A DNA stretch of 64,000 bases from the NCBI RefSeq assembly GCF_003627055.1, contig NZ_CP032624.1:2480001-2544000 (forward strand), read 5' to 3'. Below the pieces are notes generated by a model that was given only the letters and a program-made list of their open reading frames with translations, made no database searches and had not been told where the DNA came from. This stretch comes from Gryllotalpicola protaetiae. GTDB taxonomy: Bacteria > Actinomycetota > Actinomycetes > Actinomycetales > Microbacteriaceae. Numbering within the stretch: the stretch's first letter is position 1; each line of letters opens with the position of its first letter. This document shows, piece after piece, positions 24,623 to 33,844 of this stretch. Both the position numbers and the translations under genes were made by a program.

Positions 24623-24712
24623 AGATCGCTCTCCTCAACGGGTCTCGTCACTACGAATAATGCCCCGGATTCCGCGTCGGCACGCACCGCAGGCATCCGC
24701 CCGCCGCCCTTC

Positions 24713-26437
24713 TCAGCCGTCGGCGGTGGTCTGCGCCTCGATCGTGTTGAGGATCGCCTCGGCCGTGTCGAGCGCCGCGCTGCCGAAGGTGCTGGTCGCG
24801 CGTGCGTCGGCGAGGGCCTCGCGCTCGGCGGCGAACACCTGGCGGCGCAGCTCCTGCAGTTCCGCAGACTGCTTGCCGCTCGGCGTCGACGGCAGGCTGC
24901 GTTCGGCGACGTGCGCCTGCCGGGCGATCTCGCCGTCGATCTGCTCGACGGCGTCGGGCGAGAACGGGGTGCCGTCAGGCCGTGCGAGCTCAGGATCCGC
25001 GAGCACCTCGCGCCCGGTGCGCGCCAGCTCGGTGAAGAGGGCGCGGATGTCTGAGCCGGGCGCCGTCTCCGCCTCGCGCACCCCGAGCGCGCGGGCGAGG
25101 CTCGGCAGCGTGAGCCCGCCGAGCAGCAGCGTCGCGGTCGCCGCGGTGAACGCGATCAGGATCAGCGCCGCACGATAGGGCGTGTCGGTCGGCAACGACT
25201 GAACGGCCGCGACCGTCACGACGCCGCGCATGCCAGACCAGCCGATGATCGCGCTCGACCGCCAGCCGAGCGCCTCGCGGGCGTGGAACGCGCGGTCGGA
25301 CTCGTAGCGGCGCTTGAGCTGATGGCGCCAGTCGACGTCGCTGCCGCGGTGCCGTAGTGCGACGAGCCGCTGGCGCACGCGCACCGAGAGCATGCCCCAC
25401 AGGCTGTGCCGCCCGGCCGCGATGCGTCTGCTGCGGCGGGCGAGCAGCGCGAACAGCGGGAAGGTGAAGGCGAGCCGCACAACGACCAGCACCGCGACCG
25501 CGAGCAGCCCGATCGCGATTGTGTAACCGGGCTGGAAGCCGGCATGGATGTCATCGTCGATGTACTCCCGCAGCTGGTAGCCCATCAGCAGGAAGACGCC
25601 GTTCTCGAGGATGAACTGCACCGTGCGCCAGTTCGTCTGCTCGGCGAAGCGCAGCTGGATCGTCTGCGAGCGAACGCTGTAGTGCCCGACGATGAGCCCG
25701 GTCGTGACGACCGCGATCACGCCGGAGGCGTCGATCGCCTCGGCGGGGGCGTAGGCGAAGAACGGGATCACGAACGAGATCGACGTGACCATGACCGGGT
25801 CCTTGAAGCGCGACCGCACGAACACCGCGAGCGCGCCGACCGCCGCGCCGACGACGATCGCCGCGAACGTCGCCCAGAAGAAGCTGCCCACGGCGGCGGG
25901 CAGGTCGAAGACGGCGGCGATCGAGGCGGTCGCGGTGCGCAGCAGAACGAGGGCGGATGCGTCGTTCACGAGGCTCTCGCCCTCGAGCACCGTGACGATG
26001 CGCGACGGCAGGCCGATGCGCTTCGCGATCGACGTCGCCGAGACGGCGTCGGTCGGGCTCAGCACGGCGCCGAGCGCGATCGCGCTCGCCAGGTCCAGGT
26101 CGGGGAAGACGATGAACAGCACCCAGCCGACCGCGACCGCCGAGATGATGACGAGCGCGACCCCGAGGAACGCGATCGGCGGCAGGTTGCGGCGGAAGTC
26201 GATCACCGGGAACGCCACCGCCGCGCCGTAGAGCAGCGGCGGCAGCACGATGAGCAGGATCCACTCGGCCTCGAGGTGGATCGCCGGGGCGCCGGGCAGG
26301 TAGCTGAGCCCCGCGCCGATGGCGACGAGCAGCAGGGGCGCCGCGACGCCGATGCGGCGCGAGAGGCCGGTAGCCGCCACCAGCACGAGCACCCCGACGG
26401 CGGCCAGCAGGATGACCTCCGTCTCCATGCCCATCAC
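24713..26437 (-). CDS. CPA1-family Na+/H+ antiporter
   Basis: A protein of 574 residues with about 12 membrane helices in the first 430 residues. The ion-binding signature ALGAVLSPTDAVSATSIAKR and ESLVNDASALVLLR are the CPA1/NhaP motifs, and GWSGMRGVVTVAAVQSLP is the conserved third motif. A cytoplasmic helical tail of about 150 residues follows. Starts at GTG 26437, ATG 26434 and ATG 26428 cannot be separated; no good ribosome-binding site is visible. Confidence 0.9.
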   Translation of the reverse strand: MMGMETEVILLAAVGVLVLVAATGLSRRIGVAAPLLLVAIGAGLSYLPGAPAIHLEAEWILLIVLPPLLYGAAVAFPVIDFRRNLPPIAFLGVALVIISAVAVGWVLFIVFPDLDLASAIALGAVLSPTDAVSATSIAKRIGLPSRIVTVLEGESLVNDASALVLLRTATASIAAVFDLPAAVGSFFWATFAAIVVGAAVGALAVFVRSRFKDPVMVTSISFVIPFFAYAPAEAIDASGVIAVVTTGLIVGHYSVRSQTIQLRFAEQTNWRTVQFILENGVFLLMGYQLREYIDDDIHAGFQPGYTIAIGLLAVAVLVVVRLAFTFPLFALLARRSRRIAAGRHSLWGMLSVRVRQRLVALRHRGSDVDWRHQLKRRYESDRAFHAREALGWRSSAIIGWSGMRGVVTVAAVQSLPTDTPYRAALILIAFTAATATLLLGGLTLPSLARALGVREAETAPGSDIRALFTELARTGREVLADPELARPDGTPFSPDAVEQIDGEIARQAHVAERSLPSTPSGKQSAELQELRRQVFAAEREALADARATSTFGSAALDTAEAILNTIEAQTTADG

Positions 26438-26488
26438 CGCCGTTCAGCTATGCGTCATCTATGCCAACGACGATACCGGGCGCGCGGC

Positions 26489-26534
26489 CGTCACGAAGTC
26501 ACGCCCGGCAGCGCCGGCGCGCGACCTCGTGACG
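26489..26534 (-). terminator. hairpin downstream of the lamin-tail protein gene
   Basis: CGTCACGA (26489-26496) pairs with TCGTGACG (26527-26534) around a GC-rich inner palindrome, 13 nt beyond the stop at 26547. Confidence 0.5.
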
Positions 26535-26546
26535 TCCGGAGCCGAA

Positions 26547-29192
26547 TCAGAGCGCGGCGGCGAGGCCCGTGAGCGTGGCCGCCTGCGAGCTCGTCAGCCA
26601 GCCGGCCGAGGCCAGCGAGCGGACCGCCGCGTCGTACGCCGAGACCCGTGCCGCCTTCGCCGATGCGCTCGCCTTCGGGTTGAAGGCGAGCAGCGCCGAG
26701 CTCACCGCCGCCACCAGCACGGTCGCGACGAGCTTCACGATCACGTTGCTCGACTTGTACTTGGCGGAGCTCTGCACCCACTGCGTCGTCAGCTTCGAGA
26801 GATCGCCCGACGCGACGGTCACGGTGAAGTCGGCGGATGCCTTCCCCACATTCCCCGCGGCATCCGACGCGCTCGCCGCAAGCGTGTGCGAACCCGCGCC
26901 GAACGACCAGGCCGGCCCGACCGCGCTCGGAAGCGTCGAGCTCGCGACGCCCACGTTGTCGGTCGCAGCCGAGGTGATCGAGATCTGAGAGAGGATGCCG
27001 TAGCTGCCCTTGTCGCCCGAGAAGGTCACCGTGGGCGCGACCAGATCGGGCGCTGCGGCGCCGGAGGGCGAGCCGATCTCGGCGCCGTCCGCGGCCAGGA
27101 ACGCGCCGTTCACGCCGACCGCGCTGAGCGTCGAGATCGTCGGCAGCGGCAGCGTCGACGAGCCGACGTTCGCCGTGTTGTCGAAGGTCGCGTACGGGGC
27201 AGCGGTGGGCGAGCCGCCGAAGGCGACGCCGGTGACGAGGTCGCCGGTCGCGTCGAACACCGCGACCGCGTCGCCGCCGGTCGACAGGCCGACGCCCGAG
27301 CCGCCGTAGTGGCCGATGAGGAAGCCGGCCGGCAGCGTGGACTGCCTGAACCAGGCCTCGGCGAAGGCGGCTTCGATCGTGGCATCCGTGCCGCTCGTGT
27401 CCTCGAAGAACACGGCCGAGGCGCCCGCCGGAAGCGATGCGACTCCGGCCATGGCCACCGCGGTGCCGATCGACGCGGAGCTGTCGTCCATCTTCCAGTC
27501 CGTCAGGTCGACGGTCGTGGTGCCGGTGTTGGTCAGCTCGAACCAGTCGGCCGCGTAGGGCGAGTCGCCGCTGCCCCACGGCGCGACCTCGGTGACGACG
27601 ACCGTGCCGCCCGTGGGCGGCGGGGTGGTGCCGCCGCCGGTGGGCGCGAGGCCGTCGGGCGAGCCGACCTCCTTGAACTGGCCGGGGGAGGTGAAGGCGC
27701 CGAACACGGACTCGGCTGAGGTGCGCGAGATCGTGACGGGCGCCGCGACCGCTCCGAGGCGCGCCGAGTTGTCGAGCGTCGCGCCGCCCGCAGGAACTGC
27801 CCCGAACGAGACGCCGGTCACGTGATTCCCCGCGGCGTCGAAGAGGTTGACCCCGTCGCCACCCGTCGAGAGACCTACGCCGGAGCCGCCGTAGAAGCCG
27901 GCCAGGAAGCCGGCAGGGGGAGTGGGCGAGCCGTACCACGCCGTCGAGAAGGCCGCGGCGACCGAGGAGTCAGGCGTGGCCGCCGCGTCGTCGTTCTCGA
28001 GGAACACCGCCGACTCGCCGGCGGGCAGCGTGGCCAGGCCGCGCAGCGCGACCGCCGTCGAGAGGGCGTTCGACGAGTCGTCCATCTTCCAGCCGGTGAG
28101 ATCGATGTCCGTCGAGCCGGTGTTGGTCAGCTCGAACCAGTCGGCCGCGTACGAGGCGCCGCTGCCGGCCGCGTCGACCTCGGTGACCGCGACGCGCGGC
28201 GCTGTGACCGGGTTCGGCGCGTACACCCACAGCTGCGGGTGGCTCGCGTCGCCGCCGCCGTTCTCGTTGACGGTGTAGATGACACCGTCGCGGTCCATCG
28301 TGATGCCCTCGTGAGTCTCATCGGGCACCGAGAGCGGCGCCCCGGCATCCGTGATCGCTAGAGAGCTACGCGTGGTGCCGTCACGTGTGACGTCGACGAT
28401 CTCGCCCGACTGCTGGCTGATGATGAGCAGGTCGGATGCCTGGTCGGTGCCCGCCAGAGACGGCTGGTTCGACAGCGGGTACACGTCGGAGAAGTCGTCG
28501 GTCGCGACGAGCGCCGGGTCGAAGAGGTTCGCGGGCTCGCCGCCGGTGTCGGCGTTGGTGGCGGTGCCCGCCGCGAAGTCGATGTTCGTCTGGAAGACGC
28601 CCTTGGGGTCGATCTCCTTGACGCCGACGAAGCCGGGGGCACTCGCCGTCGAGGTCGATGGGTCGTAGGCGAAGCCCTCGATTCCGATGTTGCCGATGGT
28701 CGCGCCGAGCTTGACCGTCTTCACATCGGCTCGGGTGAGGGTCGCGCCCGCCTGATAGGTGAAGAGATTGACCTGCTGGTAGCGCTCCTCGCCGAGCACG
28801 AACTGGCCGTTCCCGACATAGGTGATCGCCTCGGTGTCGTAGAACTCCGTACCCTGCGGGCTGCTGCCCGCCGCGAGGGTCTCGCTGTCGATCAGCTCGC
28901 CCGTCTTCGAGACCTGCACGACCGAGGTGCCGCCGTCGCCGACGACGAACAGCGTGTCGGTGTCCCAGTCGTAGGTGACCGACGAGGCCTCCTGCGCGAG
29001 CAGGCTGCCGGCGGGTGCCGGAGTCGCGGGCGCCTCCGGCAGCGCGTACCGTCCGACGAGTCGGTATTGCGAGAGGTCGACGCCGACCGGCGGCGCCGCT
29101 TGCGCTGCCATCGGGATTGCGACCAGCGCCGCCGCGATGATCGAAGTGGTCGCCAGGAAGACGCCGGCGTTCCGGCGCAGCGGTGCAGTCAC
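26547..29192 (-). CDS. large secreted SdiA-regulated/phytase-like protein with two lamin-tail domains
   Basis: An 881-residue exported protein. The signal peptide ends near PMAAQAAPP. Residues of about 40-350 form a beta-propeller-like region with TEFYDTEAITYVGNGQFVLG and DETHEGITMDRDGVIYTVNE, as in SdiA-regulated/esterase-phytase families. Two lamin-tail domains follow, each with YAADWFELTNTG and LTGWKMDDSS or LTDWKMDDSS. An Ig-like segment and a C-terminal helical Ala/Ser-rich tail end the protein. The likely role is a surface or secreted hydrolase/adhesin; the substrate is unknown. GTG start with GAGGGAC upstream. It may respond to phosphate (see 29275-29293). Confidence 0.8.
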   Translation of the reverse strand: MTAPLRRNAGVFLATTSIIAAALVAIPMAAQAAPPVGVDLSQYRLVGRYALPEAPATPAPAGSLLAQEASSVTYDWDTDTLFVVGDGGTSVVQVSKTGELIDSETLAAGSSPQGTEFYDTEAITYVGNGQFVLGEERYQQVNLFTYQAGATLTRADVKTVKLGATIGNIGIEGFAYDPSTSTASAPGFVGVKEIDPKGVFQTNIDFAAGTATNADTGGEPANLFDPALVATDDFSDVYPLSNQPSLAGTDQASDLLIISQQSGEIVDVTRDGTTRSSLAITDAGAPLSVPDETHEGITMDRDGVIYTVNENGGGDASHPQLWVYAPNPVTAPRVAVTEVDAAGSGASYAADWFELTNTGSTDIDLTGWKMDDSSNALSTAVALRGLATLPAGESAVFLENDDAAATPDSSVAAAFSTAWYGSPTPPAGFLAGFYGGSGVGLSTGGDGVNLFDAAGNHVTGVSFGAVPAGGATLDNSARLGAVAAPVTISRTSAESVFGAFTSPGQFKEVGSPDGLAPTGGGTTPPPTGGTVVVTEVAPWGSGDSPYAADWFELTNTGTTTVDLTDWKMDDSSASIGTAVAMAGVASLPAGASAVFFEDTSGTDATIEAAFAEAWFRQSTLPAGFLIGHYGGSGVGLSTGGDAVAVFDATGDLVTGVAFGGSPTAAPYATFDNTANVGSSTLPLPTISTLSAVGVNGAFLAADGAEIGSPSGAAAPDLVAPTVTFSGDKGSYGILSQISITSAATDNVGVASSTLPSAVGPAWSFGAGSHTLAASASDAAGNVGKASADFTVTVASGDLSKLTTQWVQSSAKYKSSNVIVKLVATVLVAAVSSALLAFNPKASASAKAARVSAYDAAVRSLASAGWLTSSQAATLTGLAAAL

Positions 29193-29274
29193 AGAACTTG
29201 TCCCTCGGGTCTGGGAGATGATGGGGCTCTGATCGAAGCCAATCGCGCGATGGATGCCTCAGCCGATGCTTGTG

Positions 29275-29293
29275 ACAGAAATTCATCTTCTGT
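29275..29293. promoter_or_regulatory. AT-rich inverted repeat between lamin-tail gene and dacB
   Basis: ACAGAA-N7-TTCTGT in an AT-rich patch of an otherwise GC-rich gap. The flanking ATTCATC-TTCT-GTTAAGG also looks like two 11-nt-spaced units, loosely as in actinobacterial PHO boxes. It could control either divergent gene. The PHO reading is tentative. Confidence 0.35.
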
Positions 29294-29337
29294 TAAGGTG
29301 CCGGCGGCCTCGCCGCGGCCTGCCAGGATGCCTTGGC

Positions 29338-29343
29338 TACACT
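29338..29343 (+). promoter_or_regulatory. -10 box of leaderless dacB
   Basis: TACACT lies 6 nt upstream of the GTG at 29350, and no ribosome-binding site is present. Confidence 0.55.
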
Positions 29344-29349
29344 CGCAGG

Positions 29350-31011
29350 GTGACCGACCCGAGAGACCCCTTCGGTGACGAGTTCCCCCCGACCGAACCG
29401 TTCACTCCGTTGAGCACCGACGAGCGTGCCATCGTCGAGCAGCCGACCCAGGCGATGGCCGCTCCCGCGGCGGCCTCGCCCGCGGCAGCCGGCACCGCCG
29501 CGTTCGTTCAGCCGGTCGTCGTCTCTTCCACATCGGGTCCGCAGGCGTCGAGCGCTCCGGCGCGCGCCTGGGCGGGCATCCTCTCGTCGATCCGCACGCA
29601 CCCGCGCAGCTGGGTCGCGGCAGGCGCCACCGCGGCCTTCCTGATCATCGGCGGCGGCTCGTTCGCCGCCGGCGCCGCGACCGGCGGCCCCGCCCAGCCC
29701 GCCGCGCTGAACGCCCCCGTGCACACCGCCAGCCCCTCGGCATCCGCCACCCCCTCATCGACCCCGACGCCCACCGGGCGCCCGACCGCGAACCCGGCCG
29801 CCGCCGCCACAGCGCTGAAGACCTGCTCGGTCGCCGGCCCCGCCTCAGATGGGCGGCTCGGCACACTGGAGGCGCAGGTCGTCGACGCGAAGACCGGCCA
29901 GGTGCTGTTCGACCGGAACGGCGGCACCGGCGCGCCGACCGCGAGTGTCATGAAGACGATCACGGCGGGCGCCGCGATCTCGGCGCTCGGCGCCGATTAC
30001 CAGATCTCGACCACCGCGGTGAAGGGCTCGCAGCCCGGCCAGGTCGTCATCGTCGGCGGCGGCGACCCGACCCTCGGCACCGGCAAGCCCCAGTGGTATC
30101 AGGGGGCGCCGACGCTCACCGACCTCGCCGACCAGGTGAAGAAGGCCTGGGCGGCGGATCCGTCGAACGCCGGGCAGCCGATCACCTCGGTCGTCGCCGA
30201 TGCGTCGCTGTTCGGCGGCCCCACCTGGCAGGCGAGCTGGCATGAGAACCCCGAGCGCACGCCGGAGGGGTCGACCGCCGAGATCGCGGCGCTTATGGCC
30301 GATGGCGACAAGCAGAGCCCCACGAAGCTCGAGTCGCCTCGCGGCACCGACCCCGTGGGCGACGCCGGCCAGGCGTTCGCGCAGGATCTCGGGGCGAAGT
30401 ACGACGGCGCCGGCAGCGCGCCGCAGGGCGCAGCCCAGCTCGGCGTGGTGAAGTCGCAGCCGATCTCGGCGCTCATCACCGAGGCGCTGCAGAACTCCGA
30501 CAACACCGTGATGGAGATGATCGCGCGCCTCGTCGCGATCAAGATGGGCGCCGGCAACACCTTCGGAGCGATCGACGCGGGCGACACCGCCGCCCTCAAG
30601 AAGATCGGCGTCGACACCTCGGGCCTCACGATCATCGACGGCTCCGGGCTCTCGGCCGACAACCGGGTCCCCCCGTCGTTCTTCAGCTCGTACCTGACGA
30701 AGGTGCTGAACCGCGAGAACGGCCTCGGGGTCATCTACGACGCGCTTCCTATTGCCGGGCAGAGCGGCACGCTGGCGAAGAGCTACGGGCGCTTCACCGG
30801 CGCCTCGGCGGTTGCGACGGGCCAGGTGCACGCGAAGACCGGCTCGATCGACGGCGCATACACGCTCGCCGGCGTCATCAATGCGAAGGACGGCTCGCAG
30901 CTCGTCTTCTCGATCTACGCCCTCGGCAATGTGGGCGACAGCGCGCGCGCCGCGATCGACTCGCTGACCGCGGCGATCTACAGCTGCGGCGACAATCTGA
31001 GCAACTCGTAA
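29350..31011 (+). CDS. dacB: D-alanyl-D-alanine carboxypeptidase/endopeptidase (PBP4 type, S13)
   Basis: A protein of 553 residues. A cytoplasmic Pro/Ala-rich N-terminus is followed by a membrane anchor (VAAGATAAFLIIGGGSFAAG), a Ser/Thr/Pro linker and an S13 peptidase domain. The three active-site motifs are S199-V-M-K202, S383-D-N385 and K496-T-G498. It trims or cleaves peptidoglycan stem peptides outside the membrane. GTG 29350 follows a TACACT box by 6 nt; the upstream in-frame ATG has no support. A hairpin terminator follows. Confidence 0.92.
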   Translation: MTDPRDPFGDEFPPTEPFTPLSTDERAIVEQPTQAMAAPAAASPAAAGTAAFVQPVVVSSTSGPQASSAPARAWAGILSSIRTHPRSWVAAGATAAFLIIGGGSFAAGAATGGPAQPAALNAPVHTASPSASATPSSTPTPTGRPTANPAAAATALKTCSVAGPASDGRLGTLEAQVVDAKTGQVLFDRNGGTGAPTASVMKTITAGAAISALGADYQISTTAVKGSQPGQVVIVGGGDPTLGTGKPQWYQGAPTLTDLADQVKKAWAADPSNAGQPITSVVADASLFGGPTWQASWHENPERTPEGSTAEIAALMADGDKQSPTKLESPRGTDPVGDAGQAFAQDLGAKYDGAGSAPQGAAQLGVVKSQPISALITEALQNSDNTVMEMIARLVAIKMGAGNTFGAIDAGDTAALKKIGVDTSGLTIIDGSGLSADNRVPPSFFSSYLTKVLNRENGLGVIYDALPIAGQSGTLAKSYGRFTGASAVATGQVHAKTGSIDGAYTLAGVINAKDGSQLVFSIYALGNVGDSARAAIDSLTAAIYSCGDNLSNS

Positions 31012-31033
31012 GCGGCAGGCTTTCTCAGCCATA

Positions 31034-31062
31034 GCGACGCGCCTACGTGCTCGGCGCGTCGC
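31034..31062 (+). terminator. hairpin terminator of dacB
   Basis: GCGACGCGCC (31034-31043) pairs with GGCGCGTCGC (31053-31062) around a 9-nt loop, shortly after the dacB stop. Confidence 0.7.
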
Positions 31063-31105
31063 GTAGCGACTCGCGCCGGGCGAGGACCGGCGCGACAATG
31101 AGTAG

Positions 31106-31699
31106 ATGAGCCGCGCGCTGCTGATCGTCGATGTGCAGAACGACTTCACCGAGGGCGGCTCGCTCGGCGTCACGGGCGGTGCGGCGGTCGCGGCCGGCAT
31201 CACCCGGCTGCTCGACGAGCATGCGGATGCCTACGACCTCGTCGTCGCGAGCCGCGACTGGCACGACGGAGGCAACGACAACGGCGGCCACATCTCTGCG
31301 CACCCCGATTTCGTCGACAGCTGGCCGCCGCACTGCATCAGCGGGACGCCGGGCGCCGAGTACCACCCGGCACTGGCATCCGATCGCATCGACGTGCACG
31401 TCAAGAAGGGGCAGGGCCGCCCGGCCTACTCCGCCTTCGAAGGCGCTGACGACTTCGGCAAGCGCATCAGCGAGGTGTTCCAGGCGCATGGCATCACCGA
31501 CGTCGACGTCGTGGGCATCGCGACCGACTACTGCGTGCGGGCCAGCGCGCTCGATGCGATCGCGGACGGCGAGCGCGTGCGTGTGCTCACCGACCTGATC
31601 GCAGGCGTTGCGGATGCTTCGTCGCACGCCGCTCTGGACGAGCTGGCCGCCGCGGGCGCCGAGCTCGCGTCCAGCGCCAGTGTGACCGCGGCTCGATAG
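31106..31699 (+). CDS. pncA: nicotinamidase/pyrazinamidase
   Basis: Hydrolyses nicotinamide to nicotinate in NAD salvage. The protein has 197 residues. The catalytic triad is Asp9 (LIVDVQNDF), Lys101 (VKKGQ) and Cys143 (ATDYCVRASA). The metal site is in ASRDWHDGG and GGHISAHP. GACAAT lies 6 nt upstream of the ATG, so the mRNA is probably leaderless. It is convergent with an aldehyde dehydrogenase across a shared hairpin. Confidence 0.94.
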   Translation: MSRALLIVDVQNDFTEGGSLGVTGGAAVAAGITRLLDEHADAYDLVVASRDWHDGGNDNGGHISAHPDFVDSWPPHCISGTPGAEYHPALASDRIDVHVKKGQGRPAYSAFEGADDFGKRISEVFQAHGITDVDVVGIATDYCVRASALDAIADGERVRVLTDLIAGVADASSHAALDELAAAGAELASSASVTAAR

Positions 31700-31704
31700 A
31701 GCTT

Positions 31705-31760
31705 TCGGTCGTCGATAAGTCACCTCACGCGCGACCCGTCCGTGACTTTGTGACGACCGA
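31705..31760. terminator. bidirectional hairpin between pncA and aldehyde dehydrogenase
   Basis: TCGGTCGTC (31705-31713) pairs with GACGACCGA (31752-31760), and AAGTCAC (31717-31723) with GTGACTT (31742-31748), separated by a 3-nt internal mismatch. Confidence 0.7.
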
Positions 31761-31766
31761 GGCCGG

Positions 31767-33227
31767 TCAGCCGGCCGCCGGGAGGATCACGCCATCGACG
31801 CGGCGGGTGATTGCCCAGGGGTTGGATTCCTGGAGGGGTGCGGGGAGTGCGGCATCCGGTACATCCTGATACGCGACCGGTCGCAGGAAGCGGGCGATCG
31901 CCGCGGTGCCGACCGAGGTGGTGGTGGGCGCCGTCGTCGCAGGGAATGGGCCGCCGTGCTGCTGCGCATAGCTGACGGTGACACCCGTCGGCCAGCCGTT
32001 CCACAGCACGCGGCCCGCGTGCGCGGACAGGGTGCGAAGCAGGGCGGCGACGTCGTCGCCGTCTTCGGCCTGCACCCCGGCGGTGAGCTGGCCGCCGATG
32101 CGTTCGGCGACCGCGGCGAGCTGCTCGGGCGTCTCGTATTCGATGACGACACTGGCCGGGCCGAACATCTCGTGCTCGAGCAGCTCGGGGTTCGCGATCA
32201 CGGTCTCGGCCGACGCACGCAGCACGGTCGCCTCAGGGGCGTCATCGGAGCCGGGCAGCGTCACGATCAGCTCGAAGCCCGCCGTGCCCTCGAGCTCGTC
32301 GCGGGAGCGCTCGAACGACTCGCGCAGCCCGGGCGAGAGCATCGCGTGCGGCGGGGTCGGCGCGGCATCCGTCAGCCCCGCGACGAGCGCTTCGCGCTCG
32401 CCCGCAGGAACGACGAGGAAGCCGGGCTTCGTGCAGAACTGGCCCATGCCGAGGGTGAACGAGCCGACGTAGCCGGCCAGGATCGCGTCGCGTCGCGTCG
32501 CCCACGCGTTCTCGGTGACGAACACGGGATTCGTGCTGCCGAGCTCGCCGTAGAAGGGAATCGGCTCGGGCCGCGCGGCGGCGAGGGCCGCGAGGGCCTG
32601 GCCGCCGTAGGTCGAACCGGTGAATCCGATCGCTTTGACGAGCGGGTGCTGCACGAGTGCGGTGCCGGCCTCGCGGCCCTCGACGAGTGAGAACAGGCCG
32701 TCGGGTGCGCCGGCTGCCGCCAGCGCCTCGACCGCGATGCGGGCGGTCGCGCGGGCAAGCTGCGCGTGCGCGGAATGCGCCTTGTGCACGACTGCGCAGC
32801 CGGCGGCGAGGCCCGCGGCGCTGTCGCCGCCGAGCACGCTGAACGCGAAGGGGAAGTTGGAGGCGCCGAAGACGCCGACGACGCCGATGGGCTCCGCGAC
32901 GCGGCGGATGTCGGGGCGGGGGCCCATGCCCCAGCCCGGGTCGGCGTGGTCGATGGTCGCCCCGAGCGGCTCGCCGGTCGCAGCGTCGGCGCCGAGCAGC
33001 CGCAGCTGGAACGCCGTGCGGGTCAGCTCGCCGGTAAGCCGGCCGACGGGCAGATGGGTCTCGTCGTGGGCGAGGGCGATCAGCTCGGAGGCGTTCGCGT
33101 CGAGCGCGTCGGCGAGGGCGTCGAGCCACGCTCGGCGAGTGGCCGGCGGCACCTCGCGGGCGGCCTCGAAGGCGGACTGGGCAGCGGAGACGGCGGCGTC
33201 GACGGTGAGCGCCTGGGTATCGGTCAC
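31767..33227 (-). CDS. aldehyde dehydrogenase (NADP+), ketoglutarate-semialdehyde type
   Basis: A protein of 486 residues. GVFGASNFPFAFSVLGGD, KAHSAHAQLA, FTGSTYGGQAL and the nucleophile Cys in GMGQFCTKPG belong to the KGSADH-like ALDH class, which oxidises 2,5-dioxopentanoate or related aldehydes in sugar-acid and hydroxyproline catabolism. No pathway neighbours are present, so the substrate is open. It is divergent from a NUDIX gene, with only about 40 bp between the starts. Confidence 0.85.
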   Translation of the reverse strand: MTDTQALTVDAAVSAAQSAFEAAREVPPATRRAWLDALADALDANASELIALAHDETHLPVGRLTGELTRTAFQLRLLGADAATGEPLGATIDHADPGWGMGPRPDIRRVAEPIGVVGVFGASNFPFAFSVLGGDSAAGLAAGCAVVHKAHSAHAQLARATARIAVEALAAAGAPDGLFSLVEGREAGTALVQHPLVKAIGFTGSTYGGQALAALAAARPEPIPFYGELGSTNPVFVTENAWATRRDAILAGYVGSFTLGMGQFCTKPGFLVVPAGEREALVAGLTDAAPTPPHAMLSPGLRESFERSRDELEGTAGFELIVTLPGSDDAPEATVLRASAETVIANPELLEHEMFGPASVVIEYETPEQLAAVAERIGGQLTAGVQAEDGDDVAALLRTLSAHAGRVLWNGWPTGVTVSYAQQHGGPFPATTAPTTTSVGTAAIARFLRPVAYQDVPDAALPAPLQESNPWAITRRVDGVILPAAG

Positions 33228-33269
33228 TCTTCAACCCTACGGCGTGGACGCGCTCGATAGTCTGGGGCG

Positions 33270-33752
33270 ATGCCGACCCCGGAGTTCGTCCTGCGCCTGC
33301 GCGAGAAGATCGGGAACGACGAGCTGTGGCTGTCCGGCGTCACCGCGGTGGTGCTGCGCGGTGAGGGGCCCGACCGCGAGGTGCTGCTCGTCAAGCGCTC
33401 CGACAACGGTGAGTGGACGGCCGTGACCGGCATCGTGGATCCGGGCGAACCGCCCGCCGTCGCCGCTGAACGCGAGGTGCTCGAAGAGGCCGATATCGTC
33501 GCCGTCGCCGAGCGGCTCGCACGTGTGCACGTCGACGAGCGTGTCGTCGTCTATGGCAACGGGGACCGGTCGCGGTACATCGACTTGACGTTCCGGTGCC
33601 GCTACGTCTCCGGCGAGCCGTTCCCGGCCGACGGCGAGAACACCGAGGCCGCCTGGTTCCGCCTCGGTGCGCTGCCGCCGATGCGCGACGACCATCGCGA
33701 GCGCATCGAGGTCGCGGCGTCAGACGAGGTGGCCGCGCGCTTCCAGCGCTGA
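33270..33752 (+). CDS. NUDIX hydrolase
   Basis: A protein of 160 residues. The Nudix box runs GIVDPGEPPAVAAEREVLEE followed by ADI; the usual EEtG end is EEAD here. It probably hydrolyses a nucleoside-diphosphate derivative; the substrate is unknown. GATAGT lies 8 nt upstream of the ATG, another leaderless arrangement. A repeat element follows the gene. Confidence 0.88.
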   Translation: MPTPEFVLRLREKIGNDELWLSGVTAVVLRGEGPDREVLLVKRSDNGEWTAVTGIVDPGEPPAVAAEREVLEEADIVAVAERLARVHVDERVVVYGNGDRSRYIDLTFRCRYVSGEPFPADGENTEAAWFRLGALPPMRDDHRERIEVAASDEVAARFQR

Positions 33753-33782
33753 CCCGACCCGGTCGGTGAGAAGGGTGCCGCC

Positions 33783-33803
33783 GGCATCCGTCTCGAAATG
33801 ATC
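33783..33803. repeat. intergenic REP-like element (half)
   Basis: These 21 bases are identical to the reverse complement of 47641-47661. They include GGCATCCG and GTCTCGAAA. The left arm that pairs in the 47.6 kb copy is diverged here (GGTGAGAAGGGTGCC precedes). Confidence 0.6.
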
Positions 33804-33831
33804 GCCCTGTCCCGATGTCGGTGCCCGCCGA

Positions 33832-33837
33832 TACCGT
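33832..33837 (+). promoter_or_regulatory. -10 box of leaderless ABC-ATPase gene
   Basis: TACCGT within GATACCGT lies 7 nt before the ATG at 33845. Confidence 0.5.
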
Positions 33838-33844
33838 GGTGGTC

